Part shown: piece after piece, positions 1 to 9,120 of the stretch
How positions within the stretch are numbered: the stretch's first letter is position 1
Layout of the letters: the number at the start of each line of letters is the position of its first letter
NCBI RefSeq assembly: GCF_021502725.1
Contig: NZ_JAKFFS010000002.1
Location: 372,001-436,000 of the forward strand
DNA length: 64,000 bases
Direction: 5' to 3'
From: Dyadobacter sp. CY345
GTDB taxonomy: Bacteria > Bacteroidota > Bacteroidia > Cytophagales > Spirosomataceae
The notes under the pieces: model-generated
The model's database searches: none
Seen by the model: the letters and a program-made list of their open reading frames with translations, nothing else
What the model was told of the DNA's origin: nothing
Program-made: the position numbers and the translations under genes

Positions 1-264
1 ACGTTTTTTCTCTGCTTCCGGATCGTGTGGTTTGGAAGCCACGGTATCAAAATTATGGACGTCTGCCGATCCAGTTGGCAGTACTGCCCATAAAATGATG
101 TACAGAATTCCAGTCCAGCCAAAACTTGGCGGTATCGGAAGGAATAACATGACGACGAATAAAACACGAACGATTACGACATCTATTTGTAAATATTGGG
201 CAATACCGGAAGCAACTCCTCCAAATACGGCCTGATCGGGTATGCGGTGCAATTTCTTTTCCAT
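1..264 (-). CDS. PspC-domain membrane protein (partial, C-terminus beyond the window)
   Basis: The minus strand has an open frame from an ATG at 264 to the window edge, 88 codons without a stop. It begins MEKKLHRIPDQAVFGGVASG and continues with a hydrophobic stretch (VIVRVLFVVMLFLPIPPSFG). Basic N-terminus, GGVASGIA, then a membrane segment ending in YIILWAVLP is the usual layout of the PspC domain, found in phage-shock-protein C and related inner-membrane envelope-stress proteins. After the domain comes a hydrophilic, acidic/basic tail (about residue 70 on), so the full protein is probably longer than a bare PspC domain. Family assignment is good; the specific role is unknown because the C-terminal part is missing. 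Confidence 0.8.
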   Translation of the reverse strand, partial: MEKKLHRIPDQAVFGGVASGIAQYLQIDVVIVRVLFVVMLFLPIPPSFGWTGILYIILWAVLPTGSADVHNFDTVASKPHDPEAEKKR

Positions 265-470
265 TTCGTTGTTTGCGTTTATGTTGTAATCAAAGGTAGT
301 GGGTGATACAAGATACTGCAAGCTGGAAGTTTATTATCGGTTAGTTGACGTGTTAAAAGGTAATCTGGAATGATTTCCGATATTTAAACTTTTTTTAACT
401 AACAAATAATAGCGACTATGATAGGAATTCGGACTGAAACGGGTTATTTCAAAGCGGTGAGTTGAAATAA

Positions 471-1094
471 TTAATCTTCTTCCAACGCTTCCAAAATATC
501 CATCATACTTCCAAAATCTTTGTAACCAGGGCGAATCTCTTCACTTCCCCGTAATGCTATGCCGATCTCCGGAAATGTGTCGGTCAATTTATTTACGGCA
601 ACTTCATCATCAAGTCCAAAACCGATCAGGATAGGATATTCTTTAGCAAGTTTTGTTAATACATCCAGCCAGTCTTCGGTTAGTTTCAAATTTGCATCAC
701 TTTCAAGAAGAAAATACGCGACTTCATCCCCATAACGGCTCAGAATGGAATAAATATCATTTGCGTCATAAGTGTCGACACTTACGCGCAGTATCAGCGG
801 CAAACTTAATTCACTTTGCAGATAAGTTAGCAGGCCGGGAGTTTCTACCTGTACGTAGTGAACAGGATATTCGGCAAGTGATTTTAAAAGTTGTTCAGGG
901 TCGCTCTGGCTGGACTCAGCAACAAGCTGAACGCCGGCAAGCCATGAGCAAATTTCTTCAAACTTTTTTGGAGATATATAATTCGGGGAATCTTGATCGA
1001 TAGAAAATCCCAGCATTTCAACACCCATACCAGCGCAATAACGGGCGTCGGACAGGTTGGTAACATTGCTGATTTTTACGGTTCTGGTAAGCAT
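471..1094 (-). CDS. TrpF-like (phosphoribosylanthranilate isomerase-related) barrel protein, probably not a standard TrpF
   Basis: 207 residues, the length of a TrpF (beta/alpha)8 barrel. The N-terminus VKISNVTNLSDA..AG.GVEMLGF lines up with the TrpF opening KICGITN..DA....GAD..GF, and EIRPGYKDF near residue 188 lines up with the TrpF ending SSGVE..PG.KD. The catalytic Cys of KICG is a Ser here (KISN), the VQLHG strand reads VQVETP, and the phosphate-binding LAGGL and SSG loops read IGFGLDD and RGS. The fold is therefore supported but the tryptophan-pathway activity is doubtful. There are no trp genes beside it. Databases may label it phosphoribosylanthranilate isomerase by similarity. It could be a catalytically dead or repurposed paralogue. 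Confidence 0.6.
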   Translation of the reverse strand: MLTRTVKISNVTNLSDARYCAGMGVEMLGFSIDQDSPNYISPKKFEEICSWLAGVQLVAESSQSDPEQLLKSLAEYPVHYVQVETPGLLTYLQSELSLPLILRVSVDTYDANDIYSILSRYGDEVAYFLLESDANLKLTEDWLDVLTKLAKEYPILIGFGLDDEVAVNKLTDTFPEIGIALRGSEEIRPGYKDFGSMMDILEALEED

Positions 1095-1197
1095 GTTGAT
1101 GATATTTATTCAAAAGAAACTTTCCTGCAAAGATAATTCTTCAGGACGATTATCTTGTTAATAAATTACTTTTTGGAGCTTGGGTGGAAATATAGAT

Positions 1198-1346
1198 GGC
1201 TAAAGCCTGGCTCCCGCCATATCACTAACCCAAGGTTGAAACCTTGGGTTAGTGATATGGCGGGAACTATTTTCCCGTAGAGAAAAAATTAACCCAAGGC
1301 TTCAGCCTTGGGTCGGAGCGAGCCAAAATCATTCCGGCTTCAGCCA
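1198..1346. repeat. Nested palindromic intergenic element
   Basis: This fills most of the 333-bp gap 1095-1427. It contains a perfect 25-bp inverted repeat with a 2-nt loop (1213-1237 against 1240-1264) and a second perfect 10-bp inverted repeat with a 2-nt loop (1292-1301 against 1304-1313). Both carry the core acccaagg/ccttgggt. An outer imperfect pair, tggctaaagcc (1198-1208) and ggcttcagcca (1336-1346), encloses both. The string ggcttcagcc occurs at 1298-1307 and again at 1336-1345. It looks like a REP/MITE-type dispersed element; no coding frame is convincing in it. Confidence 0.7.
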
Positions 1347-1363
1347 TAGCCACATATCTCAAA

Positions 1364-1408
1364 TATATAAAAAAAGAAAGCTGCCAGGAAATTCTATCTC
1401 CGGCAGCT
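1364..1408 (-). terminator. Rho-independent terminator of the galK-galM operon
   Basis: Read on the minus strand, agctgcc (1402-1408) pairs with ggcagct (1379-1385) and is followed by a T-rich run (A-run at 1366-1378 on the plus strand). It lies 20 bp past the galM stop. Confidence 0.7.
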
Positions 1409-1427
1409 CCTCAAATATTTTCAACAA

Positions 1428-2591
1428 CTACTTCACCGAAAACTTATACTCCGTAGAAGTCTTGTAAGTTTCCCCCGGTTTCAGTTCAGTGGTAGGGAAT
1501 TGTGGTTGATTCGGTGAATCCGGATAATGTTCAGTTTCCAGACAAAGTCCGAAACGCTTGCCATATGTTGCCCCTTTTCCAGTCAGTGTTCCATCAAGGA
1601 AATTTCCAGAATAAAACTGAACGGCAGGTTCTGTCGTATAAACTTCCATAAAACGACCACTTTCAGGATCTTTCACCGTTGCAAAAAGTGATAAGCTTTT
1701 ATCCGCACCGCTTATTACCCAGCAGTGGTCATATCCACCGCCATTTTTGATTTGCTCATCAGCTACGTCATTAATTCTTTTTCCAACAAGTGCAGGCTCA
1801 TTAAAATCAAACGGAGTTCCTTTTACCGCTCTCAATTTTCCGGTTGGAATCAAAGTTGCATTTACCGGAACCATACTATCTGATTTGATATAAACTTCAT
1901 GATTTAAGATATCACGTTTCAATCCGGTCAGATTGAAATACGAATGATTTGTCAAATTAACAACAGTATTTTTATCGGTAGTCGCTTCATAATCAATACG
2001 AAGACCATTTTCGTTTGACAGCGTGTAAGTCACTTTTACATTTAACGTTCCAGGATAACCTTCTTCGCCATCCTTACTTACATAAGTCAGTTCAAGGCCG
2101 ACAATTGAATCCTTTTTGATTTCAGTCGCATTCCATAGCTTTTTGTTAAAGCCATTGATTCCACCGTGCAGGGAATTTGGTCCGTTGTTAATTGGCAAGG
2201 AATACGTTTTTCCATCAAGCGTGAACTTTCCGTTGGCTATGCGGTTTCCAAAGCGGCCAACCAATGCTCCAAAAAATGGATTTTCTGCTATGTAAGGGGC
2301 CAGGGAATCAAATCCTAACACGACATCTTCCCATTTTCCGTTCTTGTCTTTGGCAGTTAATTCTGTGATGATACCACCATAATTGCTGATTTTCACCGTC
2401 ATTCCGTTGGCATTTTTAAGCGTGTAAAGGTCCGCTTTTGTACCATCCGGAAGGTCTCCGAATACTTCTTTCGAAATCGTACTGGTCATTGTTTTACTTT
2501 CGTTTTCGTTTTCTTTCTCGTTTTTGGTTTTTGAGCAGCTCATCAGACCAAGTCCAATCAGCGCAGCGAATATTAATGATCGTTTTTTCAT
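1428..2591 (-). CDS. galM: Aldose 1-epimerase (galactose mutarotase), lipoprotein
   Basis: 387 residues. It interconverts the alpha and beta anomers of galactose/glucose and so feeds galactokinase. Family motifs: ISNYGGIITEL near residue 70, GRFGNRIANGKF near 115, TNHSYFNLTG (catalytic His) near 215, GYDHCW, and the catalytic Glu in LETEHYPDSPNQPQFP near 355. The N-terminus MKKRSLIFAALIGLGLMSCSK is a lipoprotein signal peptide with lipobox LMSC, so the enzyme should be membrane-anchored outside the cytoplasm, unlike the cytoplasmic E. coli GalM. This fits trimming of imported sugars in the periplasm. It is 26 bp downstream of galK and surely co-transcribed. Confidence 0.95.
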   Translation of the reverse strand: MKKRSLIFAALIGLGLMSCSKTKNEKENENESKTMTSTISKEVFGDLPDGTKADLYTLKNANGMTVKISNYGGIITELTAKDKNGKWEDVVLGFDSLAPYIAENPFFGALVGRFGNRIANGKFTLDGKTYSLPINNGPNSLHGGINGFNKKLWNATEIKKDSIVGLELTYVSKDGEEGYPGTLNVKVTYTLSNENGLRIDYEATTDKNTVVNLTNHSYFNLTGLKRDILNHEVYIKSDSMVPVNATLIPTGKLRAVKGTPFDFNEPALVGKRINDVADEQIKNGGGYDHCWVISGADKSLSLFATVKDPESGRFMEVYTTEPAVQFYSGNFLDGTLTGKGATYGKRFGLCLETEHYPDSPNQPQFPTTELKPGETYKTSTEYKFSVK

Positions 2592-2617
2592 AAAGGTATT
2601 TCCGGAAATATTAAGGT

Positions 2618-3811
2618 TTAAGCATTTAGTACAATCTCCTCGGTTCCATCTGTTATCTGTACGCGATAGCAGGGCAATTCTATTTGAAATTTATCGTAAT
2701 AAGCTTTTTTCATTTTTGTTTCAAAAGCTTCAACACCCTCTTTTTTTACAAGGTTGATCGTGCAACCACCAAATCCGCCACCCATCATTCGCGCGCCAAT
2801 TACAGACGGATCGTCAAATGTCTGATCTACCAGGAAATCAAGTTCGTCGCAGCTTACTTCATATTCGTGTTGTAATCCCTGGTGTGTTTCATACATTTTT
2901 TTGCCAAAACTAATAAGATCACCAGCCGTCAGAAAATCACAGGCAACCTGCACACGCTCAATTTCTTCTGTCATATATTTACAACGACGGTAAACGACAT
3001 CACCCATTTCATCTTTGTAGGTTTCAATCAGGGCGGGTGAAGCATCGCGTAAACTTTTGATTTCAGGATGATTTTTTTGAAGAATCGAAACGCCTTTTTC
3101 ACATTCCAATCGTCGGGTATTGTATTCCGAACTTGCCAGCGAATGTTCAACAAGCGTGTTGCAAAGCACGAGAATATACTCGTCCATTGGAAATGGGAAA
3201 TATTCATATTCGAGCGACCGGCAGTCAAGCCGGATCACAGCTTCTTTTTTTCCAAAGCCGGAAGCAAACTGATCCATAATGCCGCATTGCACGCCAACAT
3301 ATTCGTTTTCTGCTTTCTGAGACATTTTTACGATTGAAAATCGGTCCAGTCCCAGGTTGAAAACTTCATTTAAAGCGAACAGTAAGCAACATTCCAAAGC
3401 AGCCGAAGACGACATACCTGCACCCTGCGGGACATCTCCGCCAAATGCAGCCTGAAATCCACCAATGTTCAGTCCATTTTTGTAAATCTGCTCAATAATA
3501 CCCAGCTGAAAGTAAGCCCATTTCTGATCCGGTTTGGAAATATCTTCAACCTGGAAAGTATAGGTTTCATTTAAATCCACCGCATACAATATTACCTGAT
3601 TGTCTGTACGGGGAGAAATTGCAAAATAGACAGCCTTGTCTACGCTAGCCGGCAAGACAAATCCATTATTGTAGTCGGTATGTTCTCCAATCAGATTTAT
3701 TCTTCCCGGCGAACGGAAAAGCCTGAAATCTTTTGCATCAGTATTATATCCAAAATGCGCTGTATATTTTTCACGAATCCGTTCTGCCGTGCTCAATTCT
3801 GTACTTGTCAT
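2618..3811 (-). CDS. galK: Galactokinase
   Basis: 397 residues, the usual length. It phosphorylates alpha-D-galactose at C1 with ATP (Leloir pathway, cytoplasm). The galactokinase signature GRINLIGEHTDYNNGFVLP is near residue 32, the GHMP ATP-binding loop PQGAGMSSSAALE near 130, and the third GHMP motif ARMMGGGFGGCTI near 345. It is the first gene of a galK-galM pair. A hydroxyacid dehydrogenase lies 54 bp upstream on the same strand, so all three could be co-transcribed. The GalT/GalE genes that would complete the pathway are not in this window. Confidence 0.97.
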   Translation of the reverse strand: MTSTELSTAERIREKYTAHFGYNTDAKDFRLFRSPGRINLIGEHTDYNNGFVLPASVDKAVYFAISPRTDNQVILYAVDLNETYTFQVEDISKPDQKWAYFQLGIIEQIYKNGLNIGGFQAAFGGDVPQGAGMSSSAALECCLLFALNEVFNLGLDRFSIVKMSQKAENEYVGVQCGIMDQFASGFGKKEAVIRLDCRSLEYEYFPFPMDEYILVLCNTLVEHSLASSEYNTRRLECEKGVSILQKNHPEIKSLRDASPALIETYKDEMGDVVYRRCKYMTEEIERVQVACDFLTAGDLISFGKKMYETHQGLQHEYEVSCDELDFLVDQTFDDPSVIGARMMGGGFGGCTINLVKKEGVEAFETKMKKAYYDKFQIELPCYRVQITDGTEEIVLNA

Positions 3812-3865
3812 TTATTCTAAGTTTGTTGATTATCGGTTAAATAGATAATCGTTTTAATGCTGATA

Positions 3866-4807
3866 TCAATATCCTTTTGCAAGATTTATTTCATTAATCG
3901 GAGCACCTCCATTTTCAATCGTCATCATATTGTTGAGGAATAAATCCACTTTTCCAACATGTTCATCCGCATGTCCGCCTCCGGTATGCTGACTGAGAAT
4001 AACATTTTCCATATTCCACAGCGGATTGTCATTTGGAATTGGTTCTACTTCTGTCACATCCAGAACTGCTCCATCCAGATGTTTCGAATTTAGTGCTTCA
4101 ATAAGTGCTTTCTCGTCGGTTGTGCTTCCACGGCCTACACTTGCATAAACACTGCCTTTTTTCATGGCTTGAAACATGGCCTGGTCAGCAAAATTGGCAG
4201 CAGATCCTGGTAAAGTATTGATTACTAAGTCGGTATTTGGTAAAACATTTAACAAATCTTCTTTCGAATGAAGATCTGCATCCGGAGAAGTTCGGGCCAT
4301 TAAATGTATTGTACACCCAAATCCCTGCAAAAGAAGCTTAACCGTGCTGCCAATTGTTCCTGCACCAAGAATCACAACTTCCTGACCGGAAAGCAAACGC
4401 AATTCAGCTCTTAACGGCGCGCCAACCCATTCTGTTTTTTCTTTCAATAAAGTCAGTTTATCAATGCCGCGATAAAGTGCCAGTATGCCGCCAACGATCG
4501 ATTCAGCACACGGTCGGGCAAACCAGTCGCCCATGTTTGCTACTTTTGTTTGCCCGTTTAATTTTACTGAGGCATATTGATCAAAACCGGCAGAATCCAG
4601 TTGCCAGAATTTTAGATTATCCAAAGGTTCTGAGAACCAGTCTGGTGGCGGATTTCCGAGTACATAATCAGCTTCATAGAACAGATTTTGCGCTTCTGTT
4701 TTGGACTGCGTATCAGATTGAAAATGAATCGTATATTTTGGCGAAAGAACTTCGGTTAAGCGATTCCGAAGTGTCTCATCGAATTTTGCGTGACAGTATA
4801 TATTCAT
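3866..4807 (-). CDS. D-isomer-specific 2-hydroxyacid dehydrogenase family protein
   Basis: 313 residues, normal for the family. It is an NAD(P)-dependent oxidoreductase of 2-keto/2-hydroxy acids. The Rossmann motif ILGAGTIGSTV is near residue 145. The catalytic triad is visible: Arg in VGRGS (about 226), Glu in VTEVEP (about 255) and His in SQHTGG (about 276). The first half of the protein is the divergent substrate-binding half. The exact substrate cannot be read from the sequence. It sits just upstream of galK on the same strand, so a link to sugar-acid metabolism is possible but not shown. Confidence 0.85.
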   Translation of the reverse strand: MNIYCHAKFDETLRNRLTEVLSPKYTIHFQSDTQSKTEAQNLFYEADYVLGNPPPDWFSEPLDNLKFWQLDSAGFDQYASVKLNGQTKVANMGDWFARPCAESIVGGILALYRGIDKLTLLKEKTEWVGAPLRAELRLLSGQEVVILGAGTIGSTVKLLLQGFGCTIHLMARTSPDADLHSKEDLLNVLPNTDLVINTLPGSAANFADQAMFQAMKKGSVYASVGRGSTTDEKALIEALNSKHLDGAVLDVTEVEPIPNDNPLWNMENVILSQHTGGGHADEHVGKVDLFLNNMMTIENGGAPINEINLAKGY

Positions 4808-4960
4808 TGCTTTTATTTTAAGAGCGAAAATTTCTGTTTTTTACCTGTGTTTTTCAAATAATCATTCCAATTATGTCGAATGATTTCCTGATTATTCTTT
4901 AAAACTACACTAAGTAAATTAAACCCTCAAACTGCTTACCGAGCCGCAGACCAGAAAATG

Positions 4961-5476
4961 TCATAACCGTGCGAGAATTTTCTTTCCTCTTGATCGATAA
5001 GCCGCCGTTTCGTATTCCATATTCTCCTTAATAATCATACGAAGCTCATTTTTAATATCAGGATAAATTTTTGAAAGATTAAAAAGTACAGTCAACGCAA
5101 ATGCCTTGATCGCTATGGCCGTCTCACGATTTTGAAGAAACTGAAAACAGGCATCCATGACTTCTCCATGAAATTTTTCCGGTATGTCTAAATTTTCCAG
5201 AATACGCAAACTGTTTCGGATTACTGCATTGTGAACATCCTTCCGTTTTAATTGATCAACTAAAATGCCAACATATGGCTGAACCATTTCGGGGCATTTC
5301 TCAGCCGCCCAACTGACACTCCAAGCAGCCCGTTGAGCCACACGCATATCCATTGATAAAAAGCAGTCAATAAGTTCTTTGAAGTTTTTATCAGAAGAAA
5401 CCGCAAATTTAGTGATTGCGATTGCGTGTTTTTTGAAGTGAATTTGTCGTTTTAAAAGTTCTTCCCGGATGTTCAT
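4961..5476 (-). CDS. HEAT/ARM-like helical repeat protein of unknown function
   Basis: 171 residues, almost all helical. Repeated patterns of about 35-40 residues (RVAQRAAWSVSWAAEKCP, AVIRNSLRILENLDIP, IAIKAFALTVLFNLSKIYP) look like HEAT repeats, which form protein-binding solenoids. There is no signal peptide, membrane segment or catalytic motif. The start is an ATG at 5476, followed by MNIREELLKRQ. It stands alone between the dehydrogenase and the tandem-repeat array. I recognise the fold but not a specific function. Confidence 0.75.
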   Translation of the reverse strand: MNIREELLKRQIHFKKHAIAITKFAVSSDKNFKELIDCFLSMDMRVAQRAAWSVSWAAEKCPEMVQPYVGILVDQLKRKDVHNAVIRNSLRILENLDIPEKFHGEVMDACFQFLQNRETAIAIKAFALTVLFNLSKIYPDIKNELRMIIKENMEYETAAYRSRGKKILARL

Positions 5477-5547
5477 GGGGTTTGGTTTTTGATATCCAAG
5501 ATTTGATTAATCAGTTGATTACGATATAAAATATTGGTTCGATAAGA

Positions 5548-6590
5548 TTATGCCACCCCGTCGGGGTTAGGGAACCAGAATTCCAATCTCATGCTATAAA
5601 AATGTCATCCCTTCGGGATTGTGGTCAGTCGAAATCCCGAAGGGACGTTATTTATGGTTCATGTTATGCCACCCCGTCGGGGTTAGGGAACCAGAATTCC
5701 AATCTCATGCTATAAAAATGTCATCCCTTCGGGATTGTGGTCAGTCGAAATCCCGAAGGGACGTTATTTATGGTTCATGTTATGTCACCCCCTTCGGGGT
5801 TGGGGAACTAGAATTCCAATCAGATGCTATAAAAATGTCATCCCTTCGGGATTGTGGTCGGTCGAAATCCCGAAGGGACGTAATTTATGGTTCGTGTTAT
5901 GTTACCTCCTCAGGGTTGGAAAACGTATGTTCCAATCGTTTTCTACAATAATGTCATCCCTTCGGGATTGTGGTCAGTCGAAATCCCGAAGGGACGTAAT
6001 TTATGGTTCGTGTTATGTTACCTCGTCAGGGTTGGGAAACTGGGTTCCAATCGTTTTCTACAATAATGTCATCCCTTCGGGATTGTGGTAGAATGAAAAT
6101 CCCGAAGGGACGTTATTTATGGTTCGTGTTATGTTACCTCGTCAGGGTTGGGAAACTAGGTTCCAATCGTTTTCTACAATAATGTCATCCCTTCGGGATT
6201 GTGGTAGAATGAAAATCCCGAAGGGACGTTATTTATGGTTCGTGTTATGTTACCTCGTCAGGGTTGGGAAACTAGGTTCCAATCGTTTTCTACAATAATG
6301 TTATCCCTTCGGGATTGTGGTCGGTCGAAATCCCGAAGGGACGTTATTCATGGTTCGTGTTATGTCACCTCGTCAGGGTTGGAAAACGTATGTTCCAATC
6401 GTTTTCTACAATAATGTCAGCCCTTCGGAATTGTGGTCGGTCGAAATCCCGAAGGGACGGATATATTATTGCATGTGTTATGTCAACCCATCGTGTGGTA
6501 TGGGAACCGATTTTCCAATTTTATTCTATAATAATTTGATCATCGGGATTACGGTTTTTCACAATCCCGAAGGGATGACATTATTATAGC
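5548..6590. repeat. Tandem array of about nine 116-bp units with internal hairpins
   Basis: The same block recurs with anchors (atgtcatccc or variant) at 5602, 5718, 5835, 5951, 6066, 6182, 6298, 6414 and a decayed copy near 6534; spacings are 115-117, the last about 120. Each unit holds a perfect or near-perfect 13-bp inverted repeat, tcccttcgggatt ... aatcccgaaggga, around a 12-13 nt loop, and a second GC-rich mini-palindrome (accccgtcggggt in the first units, decayed later). Units 1-3 share the linker ccaatctcatgctat; later ones share ccaatcgttttctac. The period is not a multiple of 3 and the apparent plus-strand frames just repeat the same peptide in changing frames, so I treat the array as non-coding. 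The rest of the 5477-6715 gap has only a loose reverse copy (aaccctgaaagggtgacat, about 6614-6632). Confidence 0.9.
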
Positions 6591-6715
6591 AAAGCCGCTT
6601 GACGAATAGGTCGTAACCCTGAAAGGGTGACATAACCAACTCGAAAAATTAATTTTTTATCATGATCATGCCTATGAATTTAAACCGAAACAAACGTAAC
6701 CTATGCCACAAACTC

Positions 6716-9091
6716 CTATTGAAACAAACCCGCCGAAACAACTTTCTTCTGATCTTTAATCAAATCAACTTCCAACGTTTTCGTACCTAACTTCACCTTT
6801 TGCTTTCCTGAATTCCCTGAAACCAAGGTTGCTGAAACCAATTTACCATCTTTCCATTGCGCATCAACTGTAACATTTCCACGTGCTTTCAAACCTCTTA
6901 TTTCGCCGGTCGGCCATGAATCCGGCAAGGCAGGCAATAATTCAATCACACCAGCCTGCGATTGTAAAAGCATTTCTGCAATTCCGGCTGTTGAGCCCAT
7001 GTTTCCATCCAGCTGAAATGGCGGATGTGCACAAAGCAAATTGGAATAAGATCCGCCGCCATTTACCATGTTTTCTGCTTTATCACCAACCGGACGAAGG
7101 ATTCTTTTGAACAATGAATAAGCCCGGTTACCGTCCAGTAACCTCGCCCAGAAATTAACTTTCCAGGCTAACGACCATCCGGTTCCTTCATCGCCGCGTG
7201 CATCCAAAGTTACTCTTGCTGCCTTGGCGAATTCCGGTGTTGCGGTCGGGGAAATCTGATTACCCGGATGTAAGGCAAAAAGATGTGAAACGTGCCGATG
7301 TTTATTGGTAGAATCATCCACATCCTCATTCCATTCCTGCAATTGTCCCCATCGACCGATTTGCGGAGGTTGGATCTGATCTCTTACTTTTTGTGCTTCA
7401 TTAGCAAAATTAGTATCGGTTTTTAAAACTTTACTGGCAAGAATCGTATTGGAAAGTACGTCCCAGGCAATCTGATGATCCATCGATGCGCCGGTGGAAA
7501 TTCCACCATGTTCCGGAGAATAGGAAGGAGAGGAAACCAGAAATCCACTTTTTCCTTTGGTCAGATAATCAATCCAGAATAATGAAGCTTCCTTCATAAT
7601 TGGATAAGCTGTGTTTTTTAAATAATTAATATCGTTTGTAAAAGCATAATGTTCCCACAAATGCTGACTTAACCAACCAGCACCACCCGGATAAAATCCC
7701 CAGGGAAAACTCCATCCGGGTGAAGTATAACCATAAGCATTCAGCATCGTATTCACCGTCCAGCCGCGGGTACCGAAAAATTCCTTCGCAGCCAGTTTCC
7801 CTGGTTCGACAATAGATTTGGTAAAATCAGACAGCGGCAGATAACATTCCGAAAGGTTGGTAACCTCGGCTGGCCAGTATAACATTTGTATGTTGATATT
7901 GGTATGATAATCATTGGCCCACGGTGGATTTGTGCTGTCATTCCATTTTCCCTGCAAGCTCATGGGCATCGTTCCCGGCCGTGTGGAAGAAATCATCAGG
8001 TAACGTCCATATTGGAAATACAAAACTTCAAAACCCGGATCAGGCGTGCCCTGGAAATAAGCGATCTGTCTTTTGTCTGTCGGGTCCGAACCGATATGAT
8101 CAGTACCAAGTTTCAAAGAAACGCGATCGAAAAGATTTTTATAATCCTTTTGCTGCTCAGTTTGAAGAGACGTTTCATTTTTGTTAGATACGGCAGCCAT
8201 TACCTGCTGATTTATTTTCTTGTAATTATTTCCTTTATACGTCGGAAATTGATAGGTGTAATCTGTTGATGCTGTGTGGATCAGTATAATTTTTCTGGCG
8301 TTTTTTATCGTGACAATACCGCTGTCATAACTTATTTTTCCATCCGTGTCAATCCGGTAAGTTGTTTCAAATTCCTGTTTGTTATCTTTCAAACTCCCAC
8401 CGAAAGTGTATTGATTCTTTTCAAATTTCTCGTATTCCTTTTTATGTGGCGTAGAAAACCGGATGGAGTAAGTTTCCATCGAGGTGGATTTGAAATTGTA
8501 AACCATTACGCGGGAAGGATAATTACCAAAATAAGTTCTCTCAAATTTTTCTTTACCAACCTCGTAAGTAACCTTGCCTGTTGCAGTCGAAATATCCAGT
8601 TCCCGGCGGTAATTTTTTACAGCGCCGGTATGCGAAACGCTGACATACAAATCGCCCATGGTTTGCTGCGCGCCAAAATCACTGGAAGGAGTATTTCCTT
8701 TTTTCTCATGAACAATACCGGTCATTTCTGCACTGGCGAGTTTATCGGCTTCTGCCAGCTTTCCCTGAGCGAGCAGTTCTCTTACTTTTGGAAGTGTTTT
8801 ATAAGCATCTTTTCTCAATCCAAAATTATACTCTTCGTTCGCGCCTTTTCCGCCTGCCCACAAACTTCCCTCTGAAAATTGTAAACGTTCTTCGGCCGGA
8901 TCGCCGAAAAACATAACGCCTAGATATCCGTTTCCTATTGGCAGAGCCTGTGTCATCCAGTCGGTTGCAGGTTTATCATACCAAAGTTTTAGATCGGTTT
9001 TGTTATGATCAGCTTTTTGAGAATAAGTACTGAGCGAAATTTTGAATAGAAAAATACAGAGGATTAGAAATCTGGAATAGCGAAACAACAT
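6716..9091 (-). CDS. Glycoside hydrolase family 95 protein (alpha-L-fucosidase type), secreted
   Basis: 791 residues from the ATG at 9091; an upstream in-frame TTG at 9121 is possible, but the ATG gives a clean signal peptide (MLFRYSRFLILCIFLFKISL, ending near TYSQ). GH95 enzymes hydrolyse terminal alpha-1,2-L-fucose (some act on L-galactose) by inversion. Family marks: the N-terminal LWYDKPATDW..ALPIGNGYLG block, NINIQMLYWPAE (the catalytic Asn region), LQEW..DVDDSTNKHRHVSHL (general acid Glu region) and QLDGNMGSTAGIAEMLLQS (Asp region). Length matches the family. There is no SusCD pair beside it. The fumC terminator lies just upstream, so it needs its own promoter within 9092-9181. Confidence 0.93.
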   Translation of the reverse strand: MLFRYSRFLILCIFLFKISLSTYSQKADHNKTDLKLWYDKPATDWMTQALPIGNGYLGVMFFGDPAEERLQFSEGSLWAGGKGANEEYNFGLRKDAYKTLPKVRELLAQGKLAEADKLASAEMTGIVHEKKGNTPSSDFGAQQTMGDLYVSVSHTGAVKNYRRELDISTATGKVTYEVGKEKFERTYFGNYPSRVMVYNFKSTSMETYSIRFSTPHKKEYEKFEKNQYTFGGSLKDNKQEFETTYRIDTDGKISYDSGIVTIKNARKIILIHTASTDYTYQFPTYKGNNYKKINQQVMAAVSNKNETSLQTEQQKDYKNLFDRVSLKLGTDHIGSDPTDKRQIAYFQGTPDPGFEVLYFQYGRYLMISSTRPGTMPMSLQGKWNDSTNPPWANDYHTNINIQMLYWPAEVTNLSECYLPLSDFTKSIVEPGKLAAKEFFGTRGWTVNTMLNAYGYTSPGWSFPWGFYPGGAGWLSQHLWEHYAFTNDINYLKNTAYPIMKEASLFWIDYLTKGKSGFLVSSPSYSPEHGGISTGASMDHQIAWDVLSNTILASKVLKTDTNFANEAQKVRDQIQPPQIGRWGQLQEWNEDVDDSTNKHRHVSHLFALHPGNQISPTATPEFAKAARVTLDARGDEGTGWSLAWKVNFWARLLDGNRAYSLFKRILRPVGDKAENMVNGGGSYSNLLCAHPPFQLDGNMGSTAGIAEMLLQSQAGVIELLPALPDSWPTGEIRGLKARGNVTVDAQWKDGKLVSATLVSGNSGKQKVKLGTKTLEVDLIKDQKKVVSAGLFQ

Positions 9092-9120
9092 AAGAAAGGA
9101 TTTTAGGAATTTGTTGCACA

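Noticed and set aside
3828..3850. Hairpin gattatc/gataatc between the dehydrogenase and galK as a terminator
   Set aside because: The stem is only 7 bp of AT-rich sequence with no T run on either strand.
5548..6590. A CRISPR array or a family of repeat-encoded proteins in the 116-bp array
   Set aside because: There are no unique spacers or cas genes, and the period (about 116, not a multiple of 3) makes the same peptide appear in shifting frames, so the frames are by-products.
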